Positions 52,727 to 63,233 of a stretch of 64,000 nt of DNA are shown here, piece by piece. A program made the position numbers and the translations under genes. Location: contig NZ_JAPDOE010000001.1 in NCBI RefSeq assembly GCF_026013365.1, positions 186,001 through 250,000 on the forward strand, given 5' to 3'. This DNA comes from Paenibacillus sp. LS1. GTDB taxonomy: Bacteria > Bacillota > Bacilli > Paenibacillales > Paenibacillaceae. The stretch's first letter is position 1. Every line of letters starts with the position of its first letter. The notes beneath the pieces were generated by a model that was not told the origin of the DNA, ran no database searches, and saw only the letters and a list, made by a program, of their open reading frames with translations.

Positions 52727-54616
52727 ATGAGCAAGAAATACGAGAAGTTGGCTCAAGATATTGTAGAGAAAGTGGGCGGTAGTGAGAATGTATCCACTCT
52801 GACTCACTGTATGACTAGGCTTAGATTTGCACTGAATGATACCAGTAAAGCAGATCAAAAAGCGCTTAAGTCGTTTGATGGCGTTATTGATGCGGTTGAG
52901 AGCGGCGGACAATTTCAAGTCGTTATCGGCACACATGTTGAAGACGTTTACAAAGAAGTGATCAAACAACTTAAACCTAACGCGAGTTCATCGGGTGAAC
53001 CAACTCAAGCTAGAAAAATTAGTATTTTGGGGAAGCTAATCGATTTCGTCTCCGGAACATTTAGTCCGATTGTTCCTGCTATTGCTGGTGCTGGGATGAT
53101 CAAGGCACTACTCGCTCTGCTTATTTTGTTCAACTGGATTTCAAAAGATTCCCAAACCTACTATGTCGTAAGTCTTATGTCGGATGCCATTTTCTACTTT
53201 TTACCATTCTTGTTGGCATTTTCGGCTGCAAACAAATTAAAGTGCAGTCCCGTGTTAGCTCTCGTTTTAGCTGGTATTTTGCTCCATCCAAACTTGACGC
53301 AATTGCGTGTAGATGGAACTGAAGTAAGTGTTTTTGGAATCCCGCTAACTCTTGTATCTTATAGTTCATCTGTAGTTCCAATTCTCTTAATAGTTTGGTC
53401 ACAATCATATATTGAATCTATGTTTAAAAGGATCATTCCGAATGCAGTGAAAATTATTTTTGTTCCCATGTTCACTATTTTAGTGACGGGAATTCTGGCC
53501 TTAACCGTATTGGGACCACTGGGGTCATTTTTCGGAACGTATTTAGCGATGGGCTTTGAATTCTTGGGCGCACATGGTAGCTGGCTGGTTATTTTCCTGG
53601 TTGCAACCTTCTGGCCAATACTGGTTATGTTTGGACTACACCATAATATTGTTCCTCTGTCCATTGCTCAAATCACCACATCAGGTTATGAGAATATCCT
53701 CGGTCCTGGAGCGATGATCAATTGTATAGGTCAAGGTGTTGCGGCATTAGTTGTAGGGATGAGAACCAGGGATAAAGCATTAAAACAAATTTCTACTTCC
53801 AGTGGGATCACAGCGTTGATGGGAATCACGGAACTAGCTCTTTACGGTGTAAATTTACCGAAGAGATACCCACTTGTCGCGGGTATGATTGGAGCTGCCA
53901 GTGGGGGACTCTTTGCAGGGCTAATGGATGTTTCCCGTTACGCAACAGGCGCTTCAGGAATCCCGGCGATTCCGCTGTACATTGGTGAAAATATCTGGAA
54001 TCTATATAATATTTTGATCGCCCTTGTGATAACAACTGTTGTAACTGCTGTGCTTACCTATTTGCTCAGTTTGAAATATGAAAAAGACGCACCTTCACAA
54101 AATACTGTTTCAAGTATGAATGAGGTGAGTAGTGTTGCGGATGAAGTCATACCATTTAAAGATTCCGTTATTGCAACTCCACTTAAAGGTCAACTCATTC
54201 AACTTCAGGATGTACAGGATGTCGCGTTTGCCTCAGAGGCAATGGGTAAAGGAATTGCTATTGAACCCAGCGAGGGGAAAGTCATTGCTCCATTTGATGG
54301 TATGATTGTGTCCCTATTTCCTAAGAAACATGCTATTGGACTATTATCCGATGAAGGAGTCGAAATTCTTATTCATGTCGGCTTAAATACAGTAAAGCTG
54401 AACGGAAAATATTTTGAGGCTTTCGTGGAAGAAGGTCAGAGAATCACGAAGGGACAGACTTTGCTGACATTTGATCTGGAAAAAATCAGAGAAGAAGGAT
54501 ATGTCACTCAAACGCCTGTTATTGTAACCAATACGTACAGTTACTCGGATGTGATTGCAGAAACAAGTCAAAAAAATATTGATTTTAACAACACATTGTT
54601 GGTTGTCAAAGCTTAA
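52727..54616 (+). CDS. bglP: Beta-glucoside-specific PTS transporter, EIIBCA
   Basis: A 629-residue fused phosphotransferase permease. The EIIB domain (about 1-85) has the phosphorylated Cys28 in THCMTRLRFAL. EIIC (about 100-455) contains ten or so membrane segments and the loop FGLHHNIVPL. EIIA (about 480-629) has the phospho-histidine in ILIHVGLNTVKL. It imports and phosphorylates beta-glucosides such as salicin, arbutin or cellobiose. The GH1 enzyme starts 28 bases after its stop. ATG 52727 follows GAGGGGGCA. Confidence 0.93.
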   Translation: MSKKYEKLAQDIVEKVGGSENVSTLTHCMTRLRFALNDTSKADQKALKSFDGVIDAVESGGQFQVVIGTHVEDVYKEVIKQLKPNASSSGEPTQARKISILGKLIDFVSGTFSPIVPAIAGAGMIKALLALLILFNWISKDSQTYYVVSLMSDAIFYFLPFLLAFSAANKLKCSPVLALVLAGILLHPNLTQLRVDGTEVSVFGIPLTLVSYSSSVVPILLIVWSQSYIESMFKRIIPNAVKIIFVPMFTILVTGILALTVLGPLGSFFGTYLAMGFEFLGAHGSWLVIFLVATFWPILVMFGLHHNIVPLSIAQITTSGYENILGPGAMINCIGQGVAALVVGMRTRDKALKQISTSSGITALMGITELALYGVNLPKRYPLVAGMIGAASGGLFAGLMDVSRYATGASGIPAIPLYIGENIWNLYNILIALVITTVVTAVLTYLLSLKYEKDAPSQNTVSSMNEVSSVADEVIPFKDSVIATPLKGQLIQLQDVQDVAFASEAMGKGIAIEPSEGKVIAPFDGMIVSLFPKKHAIGLLSDEGVEILIHVGLNTVKLNGKYFEAFVEEGQRITKGQTLLTFDLEKIREEGYVTQTPVIVTNTYSYSDVIAETSQKNIDFNNTLLVVKA

Positions 54617-54632
54617 CAAAACTACAAGTTAG

Positions 54633-56069
<1,437 letters not shown>

Positions 56070-56202
56070 TCGACTGAGCAGTAACGTATGAAGTCATCGA
56101 CTTATGCGTTACTGCTTTATCCATTTATCGCAGCATCGAGCGCTAAATGCTGGCCATATGGAGCAAATACAAACAGTAAAGGAGTTGATTTTTATAACAT
56201 CC

Positions 56203-57393
56203 ATGGAGAAGCTTAAAACATATTCGTTATTGTCCGTTGCGTTATTAATTTCTTCAGGTCCAGTGATTGCCGCTAACATTCCTGCGATAGCCAATGATTT
56301 TCCAGAGATATCGGTAACACATGTAGGATTATTAACGACCATACCTTCATTGTTTGTTATTCTTGGTGTGTTAATCGCTAATCGACTTGAACTTTTGATT
56401 GGTAGGAAAGCAACTATACTCACTGGATTAGGACTTGTTCTCATTGCGGGAGTATTTCCTGCATTGTATCATGACCTTTTTTCGTTGCTGTTCATTTCTC
56501 GCTGTTTGTTTGGGTTAGGTGTAGGTTTGTTTAATCGGCTCATCATTCAGATGATCAGTGATATGTATCATCTGAATCCAAGTAAACAAGCAACCGTAAT
56601 TGGCTTAGAAAGTGCCTTTGAGGGATTAGGAGGCATTTGTCTGACACTACTCGTTGGTCAACTATTGAAAATGGGCTGGCATACATCATTTTATGTCTAC
56701 GCCCTGGCACTTCCTATTTTCATCGCGTTCCTGATTTTCGTTCCTTCTGATAAAAAAGAGCTTAATAGCAGAGAAGAGGTCACAACGAATCCAAGCCACA
56801 CAAATAATAAAAAAGCCCTTCAAGTCATGATTGGCTATGGTCTCTTATTATTTGTGATTGTAGCTATCTTCATCAATTATAATTTACAGATTACTCCTTT
56901 GATTTTGGAAAAAAATATTGGAAGTGCGACAAACGGAAGCAATATGATTGCATTTATAGGTTTGGGAGCTTTTGTTGCCGGCTTTTCTTTTGGAAAAGTA
57001 TACAAAACATTCGGGAATTATATCGTTCCATTATCGATTCTGTTACTCGGAAGCTCGATGTTCATTACCACAATATCGCAAAGTATCATGCTTACTACCG
57101 TTTGCTCAATGATCATCGGGTTTTCATTCCGCTGTATAATGCCCTATTTATTGCATACGTTTGCTCAACAAATCGCGAAAATGGCAAAGTTGGGTACTAC
57201 CATTGTTCTGATCTCGTATAACTTGGGAGCCACACTTTCGCCGTATGAAGGAAGGTTAATTACTCAACTGTTGCAACTAGATACAGTGCAATCATTGGTC
57301 TCCAGTAATGCAATGATCCTATTGTTGATGTCAGTAGCCAGTTTTGGAGTAGTAACCCTTCATCGCAAAAAGAAGAATATTCAACAAACATAG
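56203..57393 (+). CDS. MFS transporter
   Basis: A transporter of about 397 residues with 12 predicted membrane helices, beginning MEKLKTYSLLSVALLISSG. It resembles the CynX/YfkF-type or drug-exporter branches; the motif after helix 2 is LELLIGRKATIL. The start is uncertain: ATG 56203 lies 18 bases after AAAGGAG, and rarer codons (ATT 56188, ATA 56194) lie closer. It follows the bgl genes by 134 bases and may be co-transcribed, possibly exporting an aglycone; this is a guess. Confidence 0.85.
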   Translation: MEKLKTYSLLSVALLISSGPVIAANIPAIANDFPEISVTHVGLLTTIPSLFVILGVLIANRLELLIGRKATILTGLGLVLIAGVFPALYHDLFSLLFISRCLFGLGVGLFNRLIIQMISDMYHLNPSKQATVIGLESAFEGLGGICLTLLVGQLLKMGWHTSFYVYALALPIFIAFLIFVPSDKKELNSREEVTTNPSHTNNKKALQVMIGYGLLLFVIVAIFINYNLQITPLILEKNIGSATNGSNMIAFIGLGAFVAGFSFGKVYKTFGNYIVPLSILLLGSSMFITTISQSIMLTTVCSMIIGFSFRCIMPYLLHTFAQQIAKMAKLGTTIVLISYNLGATLSPYEGRLITQLLQLDTVQSLVSSNAMILLLMSVASFGVVTLHRKKKNIQQT

Positions 57394-57432
57394 AAAACAG
57401 GGAACTTCTTGATATGGAGTTCCCTTGTTTTA
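57394..57432. terminator. Terminator between the MFS gene and the broken GNAT gene
   Basis: AAAACAGGGAACT and AGTTCCCTTGTTTT arms around an 11-base loop, usable in both directions. Confidence 0.85.
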
Positions 57433-57452
57433 GAGTGAGTTGTATAAACCCT

Positions 57453-58019
57453 TTAATTAGAATTTTTGTAATAAACCAAGTGCTCGGTCCACTCATCATT
57501 TTCGTGTATAAAGCCTTTACGTAGGCATTCAAATTCCATACCAACACTCTCTGCTAGTTTCATGGAAGGGGTGTTATCCACATTAATATGAGCTTCTATG
57601 CGGTGGAATTTCAGATGTTCGAATGCCATATGAAGAGCCTCATTTACCGCTTCTTTACCATAACCTTTTCGCCAATACTGATTATGGATCGTGTATCCGA
57701 AGCTTCCCCATTGAAAATGATCTCGGGCCAAGGTCGCAATATCAATCATACCCAGATATGTACCATCATGCTTTCTAAACACACCAAATACATAAACGGC
57801 ATCTGTACGCGCTAACTCCTGGTGTCGATCTACCAGATCATGAAATCAATCCAGTGTACATTCACTCATATCCATTTTTCCTTTATCATGGCGGTGTTGG
57901 GAAGGCGAGCGGTTTTCAAATGCATTCAACCAATTTTCATAATCGTCTTTCTGTAATGGTCTGATGACTAACCGTTCTGTCTCTGCAATATAATCAAATC
58001 TTTCTGCTTTTAATTTCAA
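57453..58019 (-). pseudogene. GNAT-family N-acetyltransferase (RimJ/RimL type) interrupted by one TGA
   Basis: Read from TTG 58019 (after CCGGAGGAG), the minus strand gives a complete acetyltransferase of about 188 residues: TERLVIRPLQKDDYENWLN at the start, GYTIHNQYWRKGYGKEA for the acetyl-CoA loop and NTPSMKLAESVGME near the end. A single in-frame TGA (57846-57848) interrupts it between CTLD and FHDLV, probably replacing TGG. Everything else is intact, so the inactivation is recent. A start downstream of the stop would give only a 109-residue C-terminal piece. Confidence 0.8.
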
Positions 58020-58049
58020 AATGATATCTCCTCCGGATTAAATTCCCCC

Positions 58050-58925
58050 TCAAGTCATAGCACTGAAATAGTCCATAACTACGCTACGAAACGCTAAAGC
58101 GGCTTTTGAAATATAAATGTTTTTGTGCGAAAGAAGAGCAATTTCCCGAACGAGTCTGTGCTCCTCTACCTGCAAGAATCTAACACGTTCATTCGGGTTT
58201 CTGGCTGTGCTTGGTATAAATGCGAGACCGATCTCCGCCTCCACAAGGGCGGTTAATCTTGCAGGCTCATCACCTTCATATACATACTTCGGTACAAAAC
58301 CAACAGATTGACATACGTAATCTACCATATCACGAACACCATACCCTTGCTTAACCCCTACAAATCGCTCGTCCTTAAGCTCAGTTAATTGAATGCTACT
58401 TCGGTCTGCATATCGATGACCCATAGGAACGGCTACTACGATCGGATCGTTATATAGTATCTGACATTCGATGTCGTCACCTTGAATCGGAGGGGAGGCC
58501 AGACAAAAATCTACCTCGCCCCGATGTAGAAGTCTGGACATGTTTTCTAACGAAACCATTTGCACATGGAACTGAATATCCGGCTTGTTTTTCCGGAATT
58601 CCCGCAGTATACCTGGCAATGTGCTCGCCGTAGTCACCGCCAATTGCAGTGTGCCCTGATCCGGGTTGGAGAGGTCAGCAATTTCCCGCTGTCCCTGTTC
58701 CAGTTCGAATAGGGCTTTTTCCGTTCGGTGAAGAAATGTTCTTCCAAAGTCATTTAGTCGCAGCTTTCTTCCGATTCGATCAAATAAAGGGACTCCCAGG
58801 TCGTCCTCTAATCGTTGTATCGTTTTGCTCAGGGAGGATTGCGTAACATGCAGCTTTCCAGCGGCTTCGGTAACATGCTCGCATCGGGCCACCGTCAGGA
58901 AATATTTGAGTTGAAGAAGCTCCAT
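58050..58925 (-). CDS. LysR-family transcriptional regulator
   Basis: A 291-residue regulator: ELLQLKYFLTVARCEHVTEA, HVTQSSLSKTIQRLEDDLG and a substrate-binding-type effector domain. ATG 58925 is preferred over ATG 58934 because family members begin at MELLQLKYF and GAAGG lies 9 bases before it. It is divergent from the MFS gene at 59034, with 108 bases between, so it probably controls that transporter. Confidence 0.93.
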   Translation of the reverse strand: MELLQLKYFLTVARCEHVTEAAGKLHVTQSSLSKTIQRLEDDLGVPLFDRIGRKLRLNDFGRTFLHRTEKALFELEQGQREIADLSNPDQGTLQLAVTTASTLPGILREFRKNKPDIQFHVQMVSLENMSRLLHRGEVDFCLASPPIQGDDIECQILYNDPIVVAVPMGHRYADRSSIQLTELKDERFVGVKQGYGVRDMVDYVCQSVGFVPKYVYEGDEPARLTALVEAEIGLAFIPSTARNPNERVRFLQVEEHRLVREIALLSHKNIYISKAALAFRSVVMDYFSAMT

Positions 58926-59033
58926 TTGTACCATCCTTCATTCCTTCTAGTTCATTAAATCATAACATACAATGCGTTGGAATAAATGAATAGTTTCAAG
59001 TAAGATGACAGCAGAAGAAGGAGAGGTGCACCA

Positions 59034-60425
59034 ATGAACGTTCGAAAAAAAGGATTGATGTTAGCTGTTGGACTCGGAATCATGTTGAATCCGTTAAATT
59101 CCTCCATGATTTCTGTGGCTATCTCAAGATTGCAACTCGTGTATCAACTTGATTTTACAGCCGTTTCGTGGATTATTTTATCGTTCTACATTGCCAGTGC
59201 TGTGGCTCAACCCGTCATGGGCAAGTGTAGTGATTTGTTCGGGCGCAGGAAGATTTTCCTCATGGGTCTTGTTATTGTTTTCGTTTCATCCATGTTAGCT
59301 CCATGGTCTCCCAGCTTTTCATGGCTTATCGTATTTCGAATCGTTCAATCGATTGGCACAAGCATGATGGTGGCTGTCGGAATGGCGATTGTGAGAATGA
59401 ACGTGACTGAAAAACAAGCATCCGCCTTGTCTACCTTGGCGATATTCCTCTCTGGAGCAGCTGCAATTGGACCTTTTATTGGTGGTGTATTGATTCATTG
59501 GTGGGACTGGCATAGCATATTCATCGTTAATATTCCGTTTGTCATGGTAAGCTTTTGGTTCGGCTGGAAAAGCATCCCGAAGGACGAGACATCTCCGTCT
59601 ATCTCTGGTCATATGTCCATTCGGCAATGGCTTGCGTTAATTGATGCACCAGGTATCCTGATGTTTACGGTAGCCTTGGTGACTCTACTCATTGGTTTAC
59701 TTTCAGTGAATTCCACAGGAGATATTTCATCTTGGCATCTACTGACAGGAGGAATCGGGATAATTGCACTAGTTATATTCATCCGACATGAATTAAAAGC
59801 AACTACACCTTTTATCCCTCTGCGAACGTTTGCCAGATACCCCGAAATGACGTGGGTCAATGTGCAATACATGCTGGTGAACATCCTGTTTTACGCTCTT
59901 TTTTTTGGCGTTCCTACGTACTTGAAGCAGGTACGTCATCTCAACGAAGTCTATACAGGAATGAGTATGCTAGCCTTGGGGGTGTGTTCACTAATTATTT
60001 CTCCGATCGCCGGGCGCTGGATTGACAGATCGGGATCACGACCAGCTCTGATCGTATCCGCTGGTTTAATGACAGTCGGCTCGCTATTTATCGCCGTCAT
60101 GAACGAAACTTCCCCAATCGTCATTATCATTGTTGCTTTAGCTTTATTTGGCATAAGTAACGGCTTAAACGCGGTTGGCATGCAAGCAGCTCTGTTCAAA
60201 AGCACACCCAAAGAAATGATCGGTGTAGCATCGGGGATTTTTAATACATCACGCTACCTGGGGACCATCTTATCGTCATTATTGATTGGGATCGTCATGA
60301 GAGATACATTCAGTGTGACAGGATTTCAGATACTTGGCGTCATCCTTACAGTGCTTGCTGCATCGTTAATCATTATGAGCATACGTAGCAAGGAGGATGG
60401 GGTGAATCCAGAGCAGGTAAACTAA
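59034..60425 (+). CDS. MFS drug-type transporter, DHA2 (14-helix) family
   Basis: A 463-residue exporter with 14 predicted membrane helices. Family motifs are LNPLNSSMISVAISRLQ (helix 1), GKCSDLFGRRKIFLMG (motif A) and a helix-5 segment GAAAIGPFIGGVLIHW. Members export drugs, dyes or metabolites by proton antiport. Divergent from a LysR regulator; ATG 59034 follows GGAGAGG. Terminated downstream. Confidence 0.93.
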   Translation: MNVRKKGLMLAVGLGIMLNPLNSSMISVAISRLQLVYQLDFTAVSWIILSFYIASAVAQPVMGKCSDLFGRRKIFLMGLVIVFVSSMLAPWSPSFSWLIVFRIVQSIGTSMMVAVGMAIVRMNVTEKQASALSTLAIFLSGAAAIGPFIGGVLIHWWDWHSIFIVNIPFVMVSFWFGWKSIPKDETSPSISGHMSIRQWLALIDAPGILMFTVALVTLLIGLLSVNSTGDISSWHLLTGGIGIIALVIFIRHELKATTPFIPLRTFARYPEMTWVNVQYMLVNILFYALFFGVPTYLKQVRHLNEVYTGMSMLALGVCSLIISPIAGRWIDRSGSRPALIVSAGLMTVGSLFIAVMNETSPIVIIIVALALFGISNGLNAVGMQAALFKSTPKEMIGVASGIFNTSRYLGTILSSLLIGIVMRDTFSVTGFQILGVILTVLAASLIIMSIRSKEDGVNPEQVN

Positions 60426-60453
60426 GCGAAACTGCCGTTTAATACCACGGTTG

Positions 60454-60490
60454 CACCCAATGAAGCAATAGCTCCATTGGGTGTTTTTTT
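60454..60490 (+). terminator. Rho-independent terminator after the DHA2 transporter
   Basis: CACCCAATG and CATTGGGTG arms around an AAGCAATAGCT-type loop, then eight T. Confidence 0.93.
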
Positions 60491-60693
60491 TGTTTTTCAC
60501 CAAGTTGTCAGAAAGAGTTGATCCTTTCTTGAACGTTTAGGGTAGAAGACGTGACTTTGATTGAATTAGATAAAAATAAAGATATAATAATTTTGATTAT
60601 TAGGTCTTGCAGAGCATTTTCTATGCATTCGATATCAGGAATCAACAGGAGTAAACGCAAAGAACATGTGGCAAGATATCGTTGTCATTTACT

Positions 60694-60730
60694 TTGTGAA
60701 ATTTTTCTCTTAATTCGTTCACATGAACGA
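60694..60730 (+). promoter_or_regulatory. Palindrome and Rex-like half-site upstream of cydA
   Basis: TCGTTCA-CA-TGAACGA (60715-60730) is a perfect 7-base inverted repeat. TTGTGAAATTTTTC just before it (60694-60707) contains one half of a Rex (NADH-responsive repressor) site. Both lie within 150 bases of cydA. The rest of the 416-base gap holds only a short frame without a ribosome binding site. Confidence 0.4.
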
Positions 60731-60841
60731 TTAGGAACGTCCAAACCTGGTATTTAATGCAACTAATGAGTAGCAGACCTGGTCCTAAGCAAAAATTGAT
60801 CACAAAAATGAAACAGAGTTTGAAAGGAGGCAACACAAAGA

Positions 60842-62206
60842 ATGGCTATTGATACGGTGTTATGGAGCAGGCTGGTGACGGGTTTGACGCTCGGATTCCA
60901 CGTGATTTTTGCAACACTTGGTGTCGGCGTACCATTGATGATTGCTATTGCAGAGTTCATCGGTATTCGGAAGAAGGATCACCATTACATACTTATGGCA
61001 AAGAGGTGGTCCAGAGGGTTTGTCATATCTGTGGCTGTTGGTGTTGTGACTGGTACAGCGATATCACTGCAGTTGGCCCTGGTATGGCCGAATTTTATGA
61101 AGCTGGCCGGGAATGTCATTGCACTGCCACTATTTATGGAAGTATTTGCATTCTTTTTTGAAGCCATCTTCCTGGGAATTTACTTGTATACGTGGGATCG
61201 GTTCAAAAATCCGTATATCCACTGGCTGCTGACTATTCCGATTGTCGCCGGGGCAGGCATGTCTGCTGTGTTTATTACAACAGTGAACGGATTCATGAAC
61301 CAGCCTGAAGGTTTTGTCATGGAAGCAGGTCAATTCATGGCAGTGAACCCCGTGCAAGCGATGCTGAATACGGCGACGTTCTCCAAAGTGTTCCATGTAT
61401 TAAGCTCGGCTTATCTGACAGGAGCTGCCCTGTTAGCAGGAATAGCAGCCTTTGCGATGCTGAGAAAAGGAGTGTCAGCCTACCACAAAAAAGGCTTGAA
61501 TCTCATGATGGCCGTTGTGCTGGTATTCAGTTTATTAAATTCCTTAGCTGGAGATGTATCTGCCAAGTTTTTGGCTGAGCATCAGCCGGAGAAACTCGCA
61601 GCGGCCGAGTGGCATTTCGAGACAGAAAGCGGCGCGGATTTGATTTTATTGGGATGGTTGAATGCTGAACATGAAATTATAGGTGCACTTCATTTGCCTA
61701 AAGTGCTCAGCTTCCTTGCCTTTGGAGACTTTAACGCCGAGGTAACCGGGCTGAACGAATTTCCACCAGACGAGCAGCCACCACTGCTTGTGCATTACTT
61801 GTTCGACTTAATGGCTGGAATAGGTTTCGCTCTACTTGCTATATCAAGTCTGTACTTCCTGTTTGTGTTTTGGAAGAAACGTAATCAGTTTAACAAGTGG
61901 ATGCTTCGTATGGTTGCACTTAGTGCACCGCTTGCTTTTCTGGCTGTTGAGATGGGCTGGTTCTATGCAGAGATCGGGCGGCAGCCATGGATCATCCGAG
62001 GTTATATGCGGGTAGAAGAGGCCGCTACTTCTTCACCGAGTGTGAGAATTTTATTTTTCGTCTTCTTGCTTCTCTACATCCTGCTAGGCGTTATGTGTGT
62101 CGTCGTACTGAGACGGTTGTTCAATAACAATCCTGCTGACCTTGAGATGGAGAAATGGTTGAAAGAGAAGAATAATCAATCGGCCGAGAAAGGGGAGCAG
62201 GTCTGA
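60842..62206 (+). CDS. cydA: Cytochrome bd-type ubiquinol oxidase subunit I (short Q-loop, YthA/CioA type)
   Basis: A 454-residue membrane oxidase subunit that reduces oxygen with quinol. Haem ligands are His20 (GFHVIFATLG) and His184 (KVFHVLSS). The acidic proton-path residues Glu100 and Glu107 lie in LFMEVFAFFFEAIF. The Q-loop has the conserved Lys and Glu in AEHQPEKLAAAEWHFETES and is short, as in the cyanide-insensitive/YthA group. ATG 60842 follows AAAGGAGGC. It overlaps cydB by one base. Confidence 0.95.
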   Translation: MAIDTVLWSRLVTGLTLGFHVIFATLGVGVPLMIAIAEFIGIRKKDHHYILMAKRWSRGFVISVAVGVVTGTAISLQLALVWPNFMKLAGNVIALPLFMEVFAFFFEAIFLGIYLYTWDRFKNPYIHWLLTIPIVAGAGMSAVFITTVNGFMNQPEGFVMEAGQFMAVNPVQAMLNTATFSKVFHVLSSAYLTGAALLAGIAAFAMLRKGVSAYHKKGLNLMMAVVLVFSLLNSLAGDVSAKFLAEHQPEKLAAAEWHFETESGADLILLGWLNAEHEIIGALHLPKVLSFLAFGDFNAEVTGLNEFPPDEQPPLLVHYLFDLMAGIGFALLAISSLYFLFVFWKKRNQFNKWMLRMVALSAPLAFLAVEMGWFYAEIGRQPWIIRGYMRVEEAATSSPSVRILFFVFLLLYILLGVMCVVVLRRLFNNNPADLEMEKWLKEKNNQSAEKGEQV

Positions 62207-63219
62207 TGAGTTATGAATTGATTGGGATATCGGTACTCTGGCTGTTTTTGTACGGCTATCTTATTGTAGCATCCATTGATTTTGGAGCAGGTTTCTTCGC
62301 CTTTTATGCACGCCTGACGAAGCAGGATCACCTGATTAATCGTCTGATCTCTCGCTATCTATCACCGGTCTGGGAGATCACCAATGTATTCTTTGTCTTT
62401 TTCTATATTGGCATCGTCGGATTCTTTCCGGATACCGCCTATTATTATGGCTCCGCGCTGCTTGTTCCAGGAAGTATTGCCGTCATTCTACTTGCCATTC
62501 GTGGGTCGTTCTACGCTTTCGAAAATTATGGTTCCAAAAAAAGTATCGTGTACTTGTTTTTATACGGAGCAACAGGTTTGCTTATTCCGGCGTCGTTGTC
62601 AGTAGCACTGACATTGTCTGAAGGTGGCTTTATTTTGAAGCAGGGGGATACCGTTTCCCTGGATTACTGGGCGCTGTTTACCAATCCATTATCGTGGAGC
62701 ATCGTTGGTCTAGCCATCGTGTCCGTATTGTTCATTAGCGGATCATTTCTCACATTTTACGCTTCACGGGCAGAGGATCATTCGGCATTGAAGCTGATGC
62801 GGAACTATGCATTGTTCTGGAGCACACCGACCATTATTCTCGCGCTGACTGCATTTATATATTTGGGTCAACACAATGAGCGTCATTTTCAAAATATGAT
62901 GGATTTATGGTGGCTGCTGGCGCTTTCCGTTGCATTTTTCATGATTGCCATGTGGCTGTTATATAACGGACGCCGTTATGGTATAGCTTTTATATGTATC
63001 ATGCTGCAATTTTTCACAGCCTTTTTCGCTTACGGCATTGGGCAATATCCTTACATTCTTGATCCATACATCACCATTCAGAGCAGCGCCACATCGCCTG
63101 CAATGGGCTTCGCTCTAGTGGTCGTGTTTATCGGTGGTCTGTGCCTGTTAATTCCTTCTCTGATTCTGGTCTTCAAACTGTTCCTGTTTGATGCGGATTA
63201 TGTGAAAGGGAAAAAATAA
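62206..63219 (+). CDS. cydB: Cytochrome bd-type ubiquinol oxidase subunit II
   Basis: A 337-residue partner of CydA with eight or nine membrane helices. Conserved parts are YLIVASIDFGAGFFAFYARL and RYLSPVWEITNVFFVFFYIG near the N-terminus. The CydB chain holds no haem ligands but is needed for assembly. The start ATG 62206 shares its A with the cydA stop. cydD begins 14 bases after its stop. Confidence 0.95.
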   Translation: MSYELIGISVLWLFLYGYLIVASIDFGAGFFAFYARLTKQDHLINRLISRYLSPVWEITNVFFVFFYIGIVGFFPDTAYYYGSALLVPGSIAVILLAIRGSFYAFENYGSKKSIVYLFLYGATGLLIPASLSVALTLSEGGFILKQGDTVSLDYWALFTNPLSWSIVGLAIVSVLFISGSFLTFYASRAEDHSALKLMRNYALFWSTPTIILALTAFIYLGQHNERHFQNMMDLWWLLALSVAFFMIAMWLLYNGRRYGIAFICIMLQFFTAFFAYGIGQYPYILDPYITIQSSATSPAMGFALVVVFIGGLCLLIPSLILVFKLFLFDADYVKGKK

Positions 63220-63233
63220 AGGAGGAGCGTTCA

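Noticed and set aside
57846..57848. TGA in the acetyltransferase read as selenocysteine
   Set aside because: The context is not a selenoprotein, no SECIS-like hairpin follows, and the family has no selenocysteine at this position.
60551..60757. 68-codon open frame before cydA
   Set aside because: No ribosome binding site, unusual composition, and it covers the probable regulatory region of cydA.
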